Below are positions 1 to 7,799 of a stretch of DNA of 45,000 nt, piece after piece. The stretch's first letter is position 1; every line of letters starts with the position of its first letter. This stretch comes from Prorocentrum cordatum (lineage: Eukaryota; Sar; Dinophyceae; Prorocentrales; Prorocentraceae): positions 243,300 to 288,299 of the forward strand of contig CAUYUJ010016153.1 of NCBI GenBank assembly GCA_963575745.1. The letters run 5' to 3'. Made by a program: the position numbers and the translations under genes. Below the pieces are notes generated by a model that made no database searches, was not told where the DNA came from, and was given only the letters and a program-made list of their open reading frames with translations.

Positions 1-47
1 CCGTCCAGCAACGACGCTCCGGCGACCTGTGGTGAGGAGGGGAGTGT

Positions 48-210
48 TCAGGAGGGGAAAAAGCACACAGACACGATTAATCGTCGGCTCCCCAGAAAAT
101 GTGGGAAACTATGGGAAGTGGGGGAGAAGACGAAAACCCAGAAACTATAGGAAAATATGGGGAATCCTGTTATTTGTGTGTTTCTATGTGTGTGTCCCAG
201 GGCCCCTTCA
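48..210 (+). mobile_element. Family A short non-autonomous element, copy A1
   Basis: A 163-bp element beginning TCAGGAGGGG and ending GGCCCCTTCA. It is flanked by a perfect 5-bp direct repeat AGTGT (43-47 and 211-215). The ends are a loose inverted repeat: GGGG followed by an ACACACA block at the left, ACACAAA and CCCC at the right on the opposite strand. The interior carries an AATATGGGAAAATATGGG-type motif twice. It has no coding capacity, and no transposase is present in the window. The superfamily is not identified; 5-bp duplications fit none of the common MITE groups such as TA, TTAA, 8-bp hAT or 9-bp Mutator. Confidence 0.85.
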
Positions 211-293
211 AGTGTCTTCTGCGTCGCTCGGACGTGCGCACATTTTTTTCTCGGCGAGGACCCTCGAGGAACATCCTGGACCATCGAGCGAAC
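211..293 (+). repeat. Duplicated segment, first copy (with 603-685)
   Basis: The stretch from AGTGTCTTCTGCGTCGCTCG to the CCATCGAGCGAACC motif recurs with about 90% identity at 603-685. Both contain a run of T followed by CTCGGCGAGGACCCTCG. The second copy lacks the neighbouring family A element, but its left flank is not homologous, so it is not a clean empty-site comparison. Confidence 0.75.
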
Positions 294-330
294 CAGAGCA
301 CGCACGAAACCGAAAAAAGGCACGGGGAAC

Positions 331-493
331 TCAGGAGGAAAAGAAACACACAGACACAATTAATCCTCGATTCCCCAGAAAAAATGTGAAAATATGGGAA
401 GTGGGGGGGAAGACAGAAACCCAGAAAAGATGGGAAAATATGGGGGATACTTCTATTTGTGTGTATTTATTTGTGTGTCCCAGTTCCCCTTCA
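331..493 (+). mobile_element. Family A element, copy A2 (with empty paralogous site)
   Basis: A 163-bp family A element (TCAGGAGG at left, CCCCTTCA at right) flanked by GGAAC (326-330) and GGAGC (494-498), a 5-bp duplication with one later change. The flanks continue as a duplicated sequence that is uninterrupted at 987-1112, where a single GGAGC (1011-1015) marks the unoccupied target. Its core CAATTAATCCTCGATT is the closest match to the core of family B. Confidence 0.9.
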
Positions 494-593
494 GGAGCGG
501 ACGTCCGAGCGGCGGCAGGGCGTGGGCAGCACGCCGCGGGGCAGCGAAGGGTCCGAGAGCCTCCCTGCGAGGGGGGCGCCCGCGGGGCGGCGC
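494..593 (+). repeat. Duplicated GC-rich segment, first copy (with 1011-1112)
   Basis: From GGAGCGGACGTCCGAG through GGGGCGCCCGCGGGGCGGCGC this ~100-bp segment recurs at 1011-1112 with only a few substitutions. The duplication predates the A2 insertion, because only this locus carries the element at its left edge. Confidence 0.85.
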
Positions 594-602
594 TTCAACA
601 AG

Positions 603-685
603 TGTCTTGGCATCGCTCGGGCGTGCGCATATTTTTTTCTCGGCGAGGACCCTCGGGGAACCTCCTGGACCATCGAGCGAACCAA
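603..685 (+). repeat. Duplicated segment, second copy (with 211-293)
   Basis: Second copy of the segment at 211-293, starting AGTGTCTTGGCATCGCTCGG and running through the T-run and CTCGGCGAGGACCCTCGGGG. Confidence 0.75.
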
Positions 686-705
686 ATCAGAGCCCCGAAT
701 CATCA

Positions 706-784
706 GGGGTAACTCGGGTCAGGGCTAACTCGGGTTCCTTTTTCGGGAATCCAAGCCCGAGTTACCCCGGACCCGAGTTACCCC
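706..784. repeat. Perfectly sized inverted repeat (29-bp arms)
   Basis: The left arm 706-734 (GGGGTAACTCGGGTC...) and right arm 756-784 (...ACCCGAGTTACCCC) pair at 27 of 29 positions around a 21-nt loop. Each arm contains TAACTCGGG twice. No target-site duplication is evident. It may be a small hairpin element or the remnant of one. Confidence 0.8.
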
Positions 785-986
785 GGACAACTCGGGCGCC
801 CCACCAAAGCTCGGGGGTGGACAGAACCCCCAACAGTGACACGTCGATTAGTGAATTGTCCGTTTTCCGTTCTCGAGAGGGCGCCGTGGCCGCTATTTTC
901 CAGGCTTGCGCCCGCCAGGTTTGGGCCTCAGGTCGTTTTCACTAAACCACGTTTTACTAAAGGGGGGTCTGTCCACCCCCGAAGCA

Positions 987-1112
987 CGCACGACACCGAA
1001 AACTGCACGGGGAGCGGGCGTCCGAGGCGGCGGCAGGGCGTGGGCAGCGCGCCGCGGGGCAGCGAAGGGTCCGAGAGCCTCCCGGCGAGGGGGGCGCCCG
1101 CGGGGCGGCGCG
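987..1112 (+). repeat. Duplicated segment containing the empty family A target site
   Basis: Uninterrupted homologue of 302-330 joined directly to 494-593. CACGG is followed by GGAGC (1011-1015) and then GGGCGTCCGAG, where the other copy has GGAAC, a 163-bp element and GGAGC. Confidence 0.85.
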
Positions 1113-1170
1113 CCGTGCCGCCCTGCGGGGCGCATCCGACGCGGCGGCCGGGACGCCGCAGCTCCCCTTG

Positions 1171-1373
1171 CTCCTCCTCCTCCTCCTCCTCGTCCTCCTC
1201 CTCCTCCTCCTCGTTCTCGTTCTCCTCCTCCTCCTCCTCCTCCTCCTCGTCCTCCTCCTCCTCCTCCTCCTCCTCCTCTTCCTCCTCCTCCTCCTCCCCT
1301 CTCCTCCTCCTCCTCCTCCTCCTCCTCCTCCTCCTCCTCCTCCTCCTCCTCCTCCTCCCCCTCCTCCTCCTCC
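1171..1373. repeat. (CTC)n imperfect polypyrimidine microsatellite
   Basis: About 200 bp of CTC/TCC triplets on the + strand with occasional G or extra T. Stop-free frames across it encode only poly-Ser, poly-Leu or poly-Pro and are not treated as genes. Long homopurine/homopyrimidine DNA of this kind can form triplex structures. Confidence 0.95.
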
Positions 1374-1787
1374 AGAGGAGCGGCTCGGGCTCCGAGGGGT
1401 CCGAGGAGGGCGATCAGCGCTGGCCGCCGCGGGCGGCCCAGACTCGCTCGATGTTTTGAATGCTCCGACGCTTCGGCACCGTCCGATCGTTCAAGGTGGA
1501 GACGCTCCCCGCGGTGTCAGGGAGCAGCGCCGGGTCGACAGGACGCGAACCGGCGGTATGCTGTCTCAAGCGGGGCGTTTTTCAGTCTGGGCGCCGACCG
1601 ACAGGTCCTCCGCTTGCGCGGACATCCGGTGGAGTGGGAGAGCGCTCGACTGGGCGCCGTGGCATGGGGTGCCGGCTGCGAGGACGCGAGGCGGACGGCA
1701 CAAAGTCTGGACCGACGCTTGACGACGACATCGTATCTTCACCCTCCCGGCGCAAGGCCGGAGGGCGCTCCTGATACCTCCATGGGC
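1374..1787. other. GC-rich stretch without a recognisable gene
   Basis: No supported gene. A ~45-bp phrase around AGGTGGAGACGCTCCCCGCG (from ~1493) is related to AGGTGGAACGCTCCCCGCGG (from ~3567), so part of this stretch belongs to a dispersed repeat. Confidence 0.5.
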
Positions 1788-1792
1788 TGTGT

Positions 1793-1950
1793 TCAGGAGG
1801 GGAAAAAACACACAGACACAATTGTATCGGCGATTCCCAGAAAGTATAGGAAAATATGGGAAGTGGGGGGGAAGACAACCCAGAAAATATGGGAAAATAG
1901 GGGGTATTTTCATTTGTGTGTATTTATTTGTGTGCCCCAGTTCCCCTTCA
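1793..1950 (+). mobile_element. Family A element, copy A3
   Basis: A 158-bp family A element (TCAGGAGGGG ... TTCCCCTTCA) with perfect 5-bp flanking repeats TGTGT (1788-1792 and 1951-1955). The right flank continues into (TG)n then (TC)n up to about 1994, so part of the duplication match could come from the microsatellite. Confidence 0.85.
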
Positions 1951-1994
1951 TGTGTGTCTGTGTGTGTGTGTGTGTCTCTCTCTCTCTCTCTCTC
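1951..1994. repeat. Compound (TG)n(TC)n microsatellite
   Basis: TG dinucleotides followed by TC dinucleotides, lying between two family A copies. Confidence 0.95.
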
Positions 1995-2000
1995 CTGATT

Positions 2001-2166
2001 TCCCAGGGGGGGAGCGCACGCACAGGTACAAATCGTCGTCGGTCCCCGGGGAGATGGAGACAAGAAGAAGAGGGGGGGGAAGACTGCGATCCAAGCATTC
2101 TGTGCACAAGTAGGGGGAACCCTGGAGTTTGTGTCTATTCCTTTGTGTGTCCCTGTGCTCCTTTCA
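2001..2166 (+). mobile_element. Family A element, diverged copy A4
   Basis: Collinear with family A over its whole length: CCAGGGGGGGAGCGCACGCA at left, AATCGTCGTCGGTCCCC core, GGGGGGGAAGAC in the middle, TTTGTGTGTCCC and TTTCA at right. It is much more diverged than its neighbour A3 only 50 bp away, and shows no target duplication. It appears to be an older insertion of the same family in the same orientation. Confidence 0.65.
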
Positions 2167-2375
2167 TGTCGGCACTCGTGGGCCCGTTTTTAGGCATCTT
2201 TCTGGGCGGATCCGAGGTCCCTGCACGGTTCCGGGACCCCCAGGGAGCCCCTCGTGGTGGCGTGCCCGCGCGAGTTGTCGGCGCATCCGGGTGCTCGCGG
2301 CTCGAAGAACAGCAGCCCGCGCAAGCACAGTTCATTTGAGCTCCGTGCGGATCTCTTGGATCGTCGTTGGGCCCT

Positions 2376-2745
2376 CTGGTGATAATGACGATGATAATGA
2401 CGATGATGCTGGTGATGATGATGGTGATCATGATGGTGATGATGATGACGATGGTGACGATTATGATGATGATGCTGCTGATGCTGCTGATGATGATGAC
2501 GATGACGATGCAGATGCTGATGATGGTGATGGTGATGATCATGGTGATGGTGATGGTGATGGTGATGATGCTCTGTTTTTGTTGTCGATGAGGATGATGA
2601 TCATACTGATGATGCTGATGATGACGATGATGATGCTGCTGATGATGATGATTATGATGATGCTGTGATAATGATATGATGCTGCTGATGATGATGATGC
2701 TGCTGCTGATGATGCTGCTGCTGATGATGCTGCTGGTGATGTTCA
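2376..2745. repeat. (GAT)n-rich imperfect microsatellite
   Basis: About 370 bp of GAT/GAC/GCT triplets on the + strand. The apparent Asp-rich, Met-rich and His-rich reading frames result from the triplet period. Confidence 0.95.
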
Positions 2746-3660
2746 CCATCATCTTCATCAACATCATCGCGCCTCCGTCGCCGCCCCTAGCGTACTCTGC
2801 GCGCGCCTCCGAGAAGGTATGTTTGCCGTTACTTGTTCCTCTGCTCGTGAGGTCGTGCTCGAGCATGGTCTGCGCATCGAGCGCTCGCGGCGTGGATAAT
2901 GCCGAATCGCCGCTGGGGGAAGTGAGAGAAGACGCACCATGACCATGACCTGGATGTCGCGGTGTATTGTCGACGCCGATCTTGGTAATGGTCCATGCCT
3001 GCCGTAGAAGGCCCTCGAAGATGATGCACACATTGACGATGACCAAGATGCAGGATGACCAAGATCGGCACCGACGTTTCCGAGTTGAAGCCAGTCGCGA
3101 TCCCCTCCTCACGTCGGTAGTGCGCAGCCTTCAAGGCGTCAGTCTCACGCGCTCTCTCAGTGTGGAGCGTGCCGCGTTGCCGCTGGGAGAAGCCCTGGCC
3201 AGGGTCATCCCGGACGAGCAGGGGCAACGTGTGGAGGGGCATGTGCTCAGGGGGTGTTGCATCGACCCCAATCGTCCACTCATCGCCGATTGGGCCCCAC
3301 ACGGCCCACCCCGCCCAGGAAAGTTTGGAGTCGCTATCGGGGGCCTGCCGCCGATCCATCGGCGATGCATCGCCGATTCAAGCCCGATGTTGACCCCCAC
3401 GAGCCAGTCCCCCCCACTTTCGATGCCCCTCGGGTGAATTCGGTAGCTTCCCGTCGTGTCGGCCGGCGGCGGCCCCGCCCCCCGCCTCTGGCGTTCAGCG
3501 TTGGCCAGCGACCAAGAATCGGCCGATGTTGCACGGCCCGACGTGTCGGGACACGGCCGACCGCTCGAGGTGGAACGCTCCCCGCGGCGTCGGGAACCGC
3601 AGCGCCGAAGTCGGCGCGGCACGAGCCTGCCGTGCTCGGGCTCGGGCTCCGGGGCTCGGC
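2746..3660. other. Stretch without a recognisable gene
   Basis: No protein family is recognised. 3350-3400 contains CATCGGCGATGCATCGCCGAT, a short palindrome related to the arms of the MULE-like element at 4932-5148, and may be a fragment of the same family. Confidence 0.4.
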
Positions 3661-3661
3661 C

Positions 3662-3748
3662 CCGAGGGCTCGGAGGCCTCGGCGGCCTCGGCGGCCTCGG
3701 AGGCCTCGGAGGCCTCGGAGGCCTCGGAGGCCTCGGAGGGCGCCTCCC
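3662..3748. repeat. 9-bp tandem repeat (GGCCTCGGA)
   Basis: About nine copies of GGCCTCGGA/GGCCTCGGC. Because 9 is a multiple of 3, all frames stay open and give Glu-Ala-Ser or Gly-Leu-Gly repeats. Confidence 0.95.
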
Positions 3749-4221
3749 CCGCGTGGGCCGCGCGCCCTCCCCCGGCGTGGGGCGCGCCCGCGCCGCCGCC
3801 GCGCGCGGCGCCCCGTGCGCGGCGCGGGCCCGCGAGGGCGCCCGCGAGGGGGCCCGCGGGGGTCGCCTCGTGCCGCACGCCCGCCTCCGCTCGGCAGGCC
3901 GTGCGCGCGCAGCCCTCGGGGCGCAGGGCCGACGGGGCCCGTTCGGCATGCCTCGGCTCTCCGGCATGAGGGATGAGGGTGGGCATGGAAGGTCATGAAC
4001 GAAGGGGTCCAAGCAGCTGACGCATGGATTTCTTCGGAACGCGTTCGTGTTTGGAGGAGATGGCGGGAGAGGTACTCTAGGGGAAGCGTCTGGGGGTCAT
4101 CCAGGGAAGACATTTGGTCGCTCTCGATTGGCAGAGGCTCTCCTGGAGAAGAGGGAGCCCGAGGCTCGGGTCTGCAGCGGGTATGGACGCTGGTGTGGCC
4201 CGCAGGGAGCGCCAGGAGGGG
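3749..4221. other. GC-rich stretch without a recognisable gene
   Basis: Very GC-rich in the first half (GCGCCCGCGAGG motifs), more balanced after ~3970. No supported gene or element. Confidence 0.4.
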
Positions 4222-4234
4222 GATGGGCGGAAGG

Positions 4235-4434
4235 CTTCGGTCGGGCGGAAGGGGTGGGTTTGGGAAAGGGGGGGGTGCGAAATCTGCTGCATGCAGCAGG
4301 TTTCGGCCCCGCCGCCGGGCCCATTCCTCGATGCATGGGCGCCTCCCGGCGCCGGGAGGCGCCGGGAAAATCAGCTGCGTGAGCTGATTCTCAAACCCCC
4401 CCTTTGCTATCCCCCCCCTTTCGCCCGACCCGAA
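4235..4434. mobile_element. Inverted-repeat element with internal palindromes
   Basis: The left arm (TTCGGTCGGGCGGAAGGGG, from 4235) pairs with the right arm (CCCCTTTCGCCCGACCCGAA, ending 4434), and both continue inward with a homopolymer G/C run. Each arm ends in its own palindrome (CTGCTGCATGCAGCAG; CAGCTGCGTGAGCTG), and the centre is the palindrome CGGCGCCG. A 21-bp direct repeat GATGGGCGGAAGGCTTCGG... lies at 4222 and again at 4436, immediately outside the right end. It looks like a short non-autonomous inverted-repeat element; the exact ends are uncertain. Confidence 0.6.
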
Positions 4435-4563
4435 TGATGGGCGGAAGGCTTCGGTCCGGGCGAGGGGCGCCCCCCGAGCGCGCACGGCCGCGGCTCCGGC
4501 GGGGCGGGCGCCGCGGGAGGGAGCGCCGCGACGCAGAGCCCGCGCGGGCCCAGCGTTGTGGAA

Positions 4564-4776
4564 TTTGGACGCCCGAGATGGGCACGGAAAGAATGGGTAC
4601 GATGCCCAACAGCGGGTCTTGTGCATTCTGAGCAGGATTCGCTGTCCACGCCGCCGCGGCCTGTGTCCATTCGAGACAGGATGCCGCCTGCCCAACAGCG
4701 GCCGCTGTTGGTTTGGGACAGCATCTGTTGTTGGGCATCGTACCCATTTTTTCGGTTCCCATGTCGGGCGCCCAAA
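4564..4776 (+). mobile_element. Family D inverted-repeat element, copy D1
   Basis: 48-bp terminal arms (4564-4611 and 4729-4776) match at 43 of 48 positions, starting TTTGGACGCCCGAG on one side and TTTGGGCGCCCGAC on the other strand. Both contain AATGGGTACGATGCCCAACA. Total length is 213 bp and it is non-coding. A second, more diverged copy lies in the opposite orientation at 6251-6478. No convincing target duplication was found. Confidence 0.85.
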
Positions 4777-4931
4777 CCGTGGGGGCTGAACGGCCCACGC
4801 ATGCTCAGTGTATCGCTCGTGTGTGTGATCGGGTACGATTGGCACCCAGGGTTGGCGGTCATGGAGGGCCAGTCGTTCGTGCCCGCGCGTTGCCCGCGCG
4901 GGCTGGCTCTCTGGGTTGGCCCAGCACTGTC

Positions 4932-5148
4932 AGGCCTCCTGGATGGGGTCCGAGTAGATGGGGTCGGAGGATCACGCCGCATCGCCGATGCATCGATCGT
5001 GCGGCGCGATGCGGAGCCCGATTTTCCCCTATGCCGATGGCGCCGATGTATCGACGCCGCCGAGGCATCGGCCATGCATCGTCGATGCGTCGGCGATGCG
5101 GCGCGATCCTCGGACCCCATCTCCTCCGACCCCATCTAGGAAGCCTCT
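4932..5148. mobile_element. MULE-like non-autonomous element with long terminal inverted repeats
   Basis: Arms at 4942-4996 and 5082-5136 match at 50 of 55 positions, and the similarity continues outward for about 10 bp (AGGCCTCCTGGATGGGG / AGAGGCTTCCTAGATGGGG). The element is flanked by AGCACTGTC (4923-4931) and AGCATTGTC (5149-5157), a 9-bp duplication with one mismatch. Long arms plus a 9-bp duplication are the known signature of Mutator-like elements. The arms are rich in GCATCGCCGATGC-type palindromes. It has no coding capacity. Confidence 0.75.
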
Positions 5149-5194
5149 AGCATTGTCTCCGTCGGCCAGGACGGGCGGGCAGGATCGAGGTCCT

Positions 5195-5740
5195 CGGTTC
5201 GGGGAATTTTTGTGGCCTCTGTGTCATTCTGCGGGCCCCGTGTTCGGGCCCTGGGGCCGCGAGAAGCGGATCCGGGGTGAGAAGTTGCACCAGGTGGACT
5301 CCGGGAGGGGTCTGGAGACCGATTTTGTCCGCCGGGGCGGCGTGGCGCAAGCAGCAGTGGGGAGAGCTCGAGTTCGAACCCACGCCCCTGCCACCTTCGG
5401 GCAAGCATATTACCCTTGCAGTGGGGGTGCACATCAAGAAGCCATCTGCTTTTCGTGGGGCTATCCTGGGTTTCTTCGCTCCGCGCGCGGAGCGGTGACT
5501 TCCCGCAGCAGTTGAAGGAGCTGCTGCGTTCAGAGCGTTCTGGTTTCACCCTCAGATGCACATTGCGCGCGGGTTTTCAGGGTTGGGTTTTTTGTCAGGG
5601 TTTCTTGCGGCCGCGCTCACACTGTAGTAAGACCGATTCGAAGTGGATTTGGCTTCATCCACCCCCTCTGACCGATCTTCTGCGGTCCCAACCAGTTCAA
5701 ACACCCGGGCCGCCTCGAACGATGTACAGTCAACTCGCCT
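5195..5740 (+). repeat. Dispersed repeat, copy 1 (related to 28720-28945)
   Basis: Two blocks here match the second locus in the same order: around GTTGCACCAGGTGG / GGGTCTGGAGA (5280-5320) and around GGATTTGGCTTCATCCACC through CCAACCAGTTCA (5645-5720). The distance between the blocks is larger here than at 28.8 kb. Function is unknown; it may be a decayed element or a duplicated non-coding region. Confidence 0.6.
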
Positions 5741-6037
5741 AGTAAGGACGCATGCCTTCATCTAGGGTACCCTTGAGTCCTTGCCTCTGCGGCCCGTCCT
5801 TCGCCGTTTTCACTGGCCGCCCCCCGCCCGAAAAATCCAACTTCGGCCTCCAAGGGTCTTGCGTCCTTACCACCCGTCCTTAATAAACGTTTTGACTGTA
5901 GTACAGGCTCGAAGTGCTGCCACGAGCGCGTTCTGGAGGGCGCTGGTTTCCGCACGTGCCGCTGTTCTGGCCGGCGCGCCTGCGGGCGCGCCGAAGGGGC
6001 CATCGGGGCAGGCGGAGGGCCGGAGGGCTTGTTCGGC
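5741..6037. other. Stretch without a recognisable gene
   Basis: An 11-bp inverted pair GTAAGGACGCA (from 5743) / TGCGTCCTTAC (ending 5871) encloses ~110 bp and could be an eroded small element. Nothing else is recognised. Confidence 0.35.
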
Positions 6038-6042
6038 ATTTT

Positions 6043-6198
6043 TCAGGAGGGGAAAAAGCACACAGACACAATTAATCGTCGATTCCCCAGAAAATATGGG
6101 AAAATATGGGAGGGAAAACAAAAACCCAGAACATATGGGAAACTATGGGGAATCCTGTTAGTTGTGTGTATTTATTTGTGTGTCCTGGGGCCGCTTCA
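6043..6198 (+). mobile_element. Family A element, copy A5
   Basis: A 156-bp family A element (TCAGGAGGGGAAAAAGCACA ... CCGCTTCA) flanked by ATTTT (6038-6042) and ATTTC (6199-6203), a 5-bp duplication with one mismatch. Same orientation as all other copies. Confidence 0.85.
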
Positions 6199-6250
6199 AT
6201 TTCTGGAGGCGCCGGTCCTCGCACTGCGTGCCGAGCAACACGCCCTCGAA

Positions 6251-6478
6251 TCTGGAAGCTCGAATTGGATACGGAAAAAATGCTCACGAAGGCCAAGAAC
6301 AAGTGTGGTCCAAAACCGACAGTCGCCGTTGTTGGGCAGGCGGCCTTCTGTCTCCAATCAGCGAGGCCCCCGGCGACGCGGACAGCGAGCTCTGTTCAAA
6401 ATAACTAGGAGCTGCTGCTGGGCACCGTACCCATTCTTTCGTACCCATTCTGTTCGTGCCGGCCGAACGCGCCCGAAG
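6251..6478 (-). mobile_element. Family D inverted-repeat element, copy D2 (opposite orientation)
   Basis: The reverse complement of this segment is collinear with 4564-4776, including CGCCGTTGTTGGGCAGGCGG, GACGCGGACAGCGA and CCGTACCCATTC. The arm near 6440 carries a small duplication of the GTACCCATTC phrase. It is clearly more diverged than a recent copy would be. Confidence 0.75.
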
Positions 6479-6548
6479 GAAGGGCTCCTCGGGGCAGCCT
6501 ACTCTCGTCCCACTCTGCCCTCTCCTCCCCCATCCTTCTTTCTTGTGG

Positions 6549-6728
6549 TACAGTCGGGGCGCTGAAGAAGGAACCCTCTTCGTTGGGGAGGGGCTCGGTG
6601 TTCCTTGATTGTGTCACGGCTTGCCTAAGGTTTGCCTTAGGTTTTCGATGGGAAGCCGAAGTTTCACTTATGGATGAAAGAGGCCTCGTTCCTTATTTAG
6701 GGTTCCTTGGGTCAACGCCCCGACTGTA
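6549..6728 (+). mobile_element. Family E Tc1/mariner-like MITE, copy E1 (180 bp)
   Basis: Begins TACAGTCGGGGC and ends GCCCCGACTGTA, perfect inverted ends of 12 bp that extend imperfectly through AAGGAACCCT to about 29 bp. The outermost TA on both sides fits the TA target duplication of Tc1/mariner elements, leaving CAGTCGGGGC as the terminus. A copy of exactly the same length lies at 21219-21398. It is non-coding. Confidence 0.85.
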
Positions 6729-6889
6729 GGTGTGTGTCGTGTCGACGCGGCGGCGGCCTCGTCGACGCGGGCGTTCAAATTGTGGAACGCCGCCAGGGGC
6801 CCGGAAACGGCCGACCCAGAGCGGTCCTGCGCGAGCGGCAGGCCGCGATCTCAAGGTCGAGCGACCCACGCGGAGGCAGACAGGGTCAG

Positions 6890-7054
6890 TCAGGAGGGAC
6901 AAAAAAACACACAGACACAATGAATCGTCGATCCCCGAGGAAATATAGGAAAATATGGAGAGGGGGAGGGAAGAGAAAAGCACAGAACATCCAGGAAAAT
7001 ATGGGGATTCCTGTGATTTGTGTGCATTTACGTGTGTGCCCAGGGGCCCCTTCA
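6890..7054 (+). mobile_element. Family A element, copy A6
   Basis: A 165-bp family A element (TCAGGAGGGACAAAAAAACA ... GGGGCCCCTTCA) with perfect 5-bp flanking repeats GTCAG (6885-6889 and 7055-7059). Confidence 0.9.
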
Positions 7055-7232
7055 GTCAGGGGCCCGTGCCGAAGTCGTCACGACACGAGCCTGCCGCCTC
7101 CGCTCTCGCGCGCCCCCGGCCCCGCCGCGCCAGGCGTGGTGGTGGCTGCAGCTCATCCGCCCAGCGAGCTCCAGGACCCCCTGGGCGGACGTCGAGGACT
7201 GCTGGGACCGTCTCTCGGGCTCTGGTTCCCCT

Positions 7233-7332
7233 ACTGGGATGACCGTGGGGGGTCCTAAGTGGATAGCGGGGTTACAAGTGGATGCCAAGGTGGGTTATAT
7301 CTGGCCCAACCTGGCTTATAAGTGGGTTGCAA
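7233..7332 (+). repeat. 100-bp direct repeat, first copy
   Basis: Runs from ACTGGGATGACCGTGGGG to GCTTATAAGTGGGTTGCAA and is repeated at 7490-7589 with one substitution (TCCTAAG versus TGCTAAG). The copies are 257 bp apart, start to start. Confidence 0.95.
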
Positions 7333-7489
7333 AAGTAACGCCGGGGCAGAAACGCGTGCACTCTGCAGCGTCCCACGAGGCGTCGACAGCCCCGAGGGGG
7401 AGGCTTGCCGAGTCCGTTCTTCCCCTGGAAGGCGAATCTCGCTGGCGTGAGCTCTCGGGGCGCCCTCGGGTTGCGACCGACACGAAGGT

Positions 7490-7589
7490 ACTGGGATGAC
7501 CGTGGGGGGTGCTAAGTGGATAGCGGGGTTACAAGTGGATGCCAAGGTGGGTTATATCTGGCCCAACCTGGCTTATAAGTGGGTTGCAA
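7490..7589 (+). repeat. 100-bp direct repeat, second copy
   Basis: Second copy of 7233-7332. Its last bases (GCAA) are the first bases of the long hairpin at 7586-7688, so the hairpin abuts only this copy. Confidence 0.95.
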
Positions 7590-7688
7590 GTGCCCTAAGT
7601 AGCTTAGGAGGGGTCGATAACTCGGCTAAGTGGGCGGAGCCCACCTAGCCCAGATCGCTAACCCCCCTAAGCTACTTAGGGCACTTGC
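7586..7688. mobile_element. 103-bp hairpin element (50-bp arms, 3-nt loop)
   Basis: Arms 7586-7635 and 7639-7688 pair at 42 of 50 positions, with the outer 23 bp perfect (GCAAGTGCCCTAAGTAGCTT...), separated by GGA. It sits exactly at the edge of the direct repeat at 7490-7589 and beside an EF-hand-like fragment. It could be a minimal foldback/MITE or a stem-loop RNA precursor; no other copy is visible here. Confidence 0.85.
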
Positions 7689-7689
7689 A

Positions 7690-7790
7690 CATGACCTCGT
7701 ACAGTTCCAGCCAGTTTGGTACCGCCCCCCCCCCATCCTTGTCAAAGAGCGCAATGTGGTCACACTCTTTTATCTCGAAACAGTAGGTCG
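7690..7790 (-). pseudogene. Possible EF-hand fragment
   Basis: On the minus strand this reads ...ALFDKDGGGAVPNWLELYEV..., which resembles the calcium-binding EF-hand consensus (F-D-x-D-G-x-G-x-[IV] then E-L). The distance from the first Asp to the closing Glu is one residue longer than the canonical 12-residue loop, and the GGG lies in a run of ten G, so a length change there could explain the misfit. Only one hand is visible, the frame runs into the hairpin at 7688, and no intact gene surrounds it. It could be a decayed exon of a calmodulin-like or calcium-dependent kinase gene, or chance. Confidence 0.3.
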
Positions 7791-7799
7791 AATCTGTTG

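Noticed and set aside
906-2339. 477-codon + strand frame through the CTC tract
   Set aside because: Mostly microsatellite and transposable-element sequence read as poly-Pro/poly-Ser; it crosses two family A elements and has no domain.
3334-4845. 503-codon minus strand frame
   Set aside because: It runs through two inverted-repeat elements and a 9-bp tandem repeat; very GC-rich DNA has few stops.
5330-5390. tRNA-like sequence around GAGTTCGAACCCACGC
   Set aside because: A B-box-like phrase is present on both strands, but the T-arm does not pair and only ~55 bases separate the GGGGCG/CGCCCC ends, so no tRNA cloverleaf fits.
48-7054. Family A copies as introners (mobile introns)
   Set aside because: The length, uniform orientation and dinoflagellate context suggested it, but precise excision of element plus one 5-bp duplication does not give GT, GC or GA donors with AG acceptors consistently in the copies tested, and no interrupted coding frame surrounds them. 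Kept as short transposable elements.
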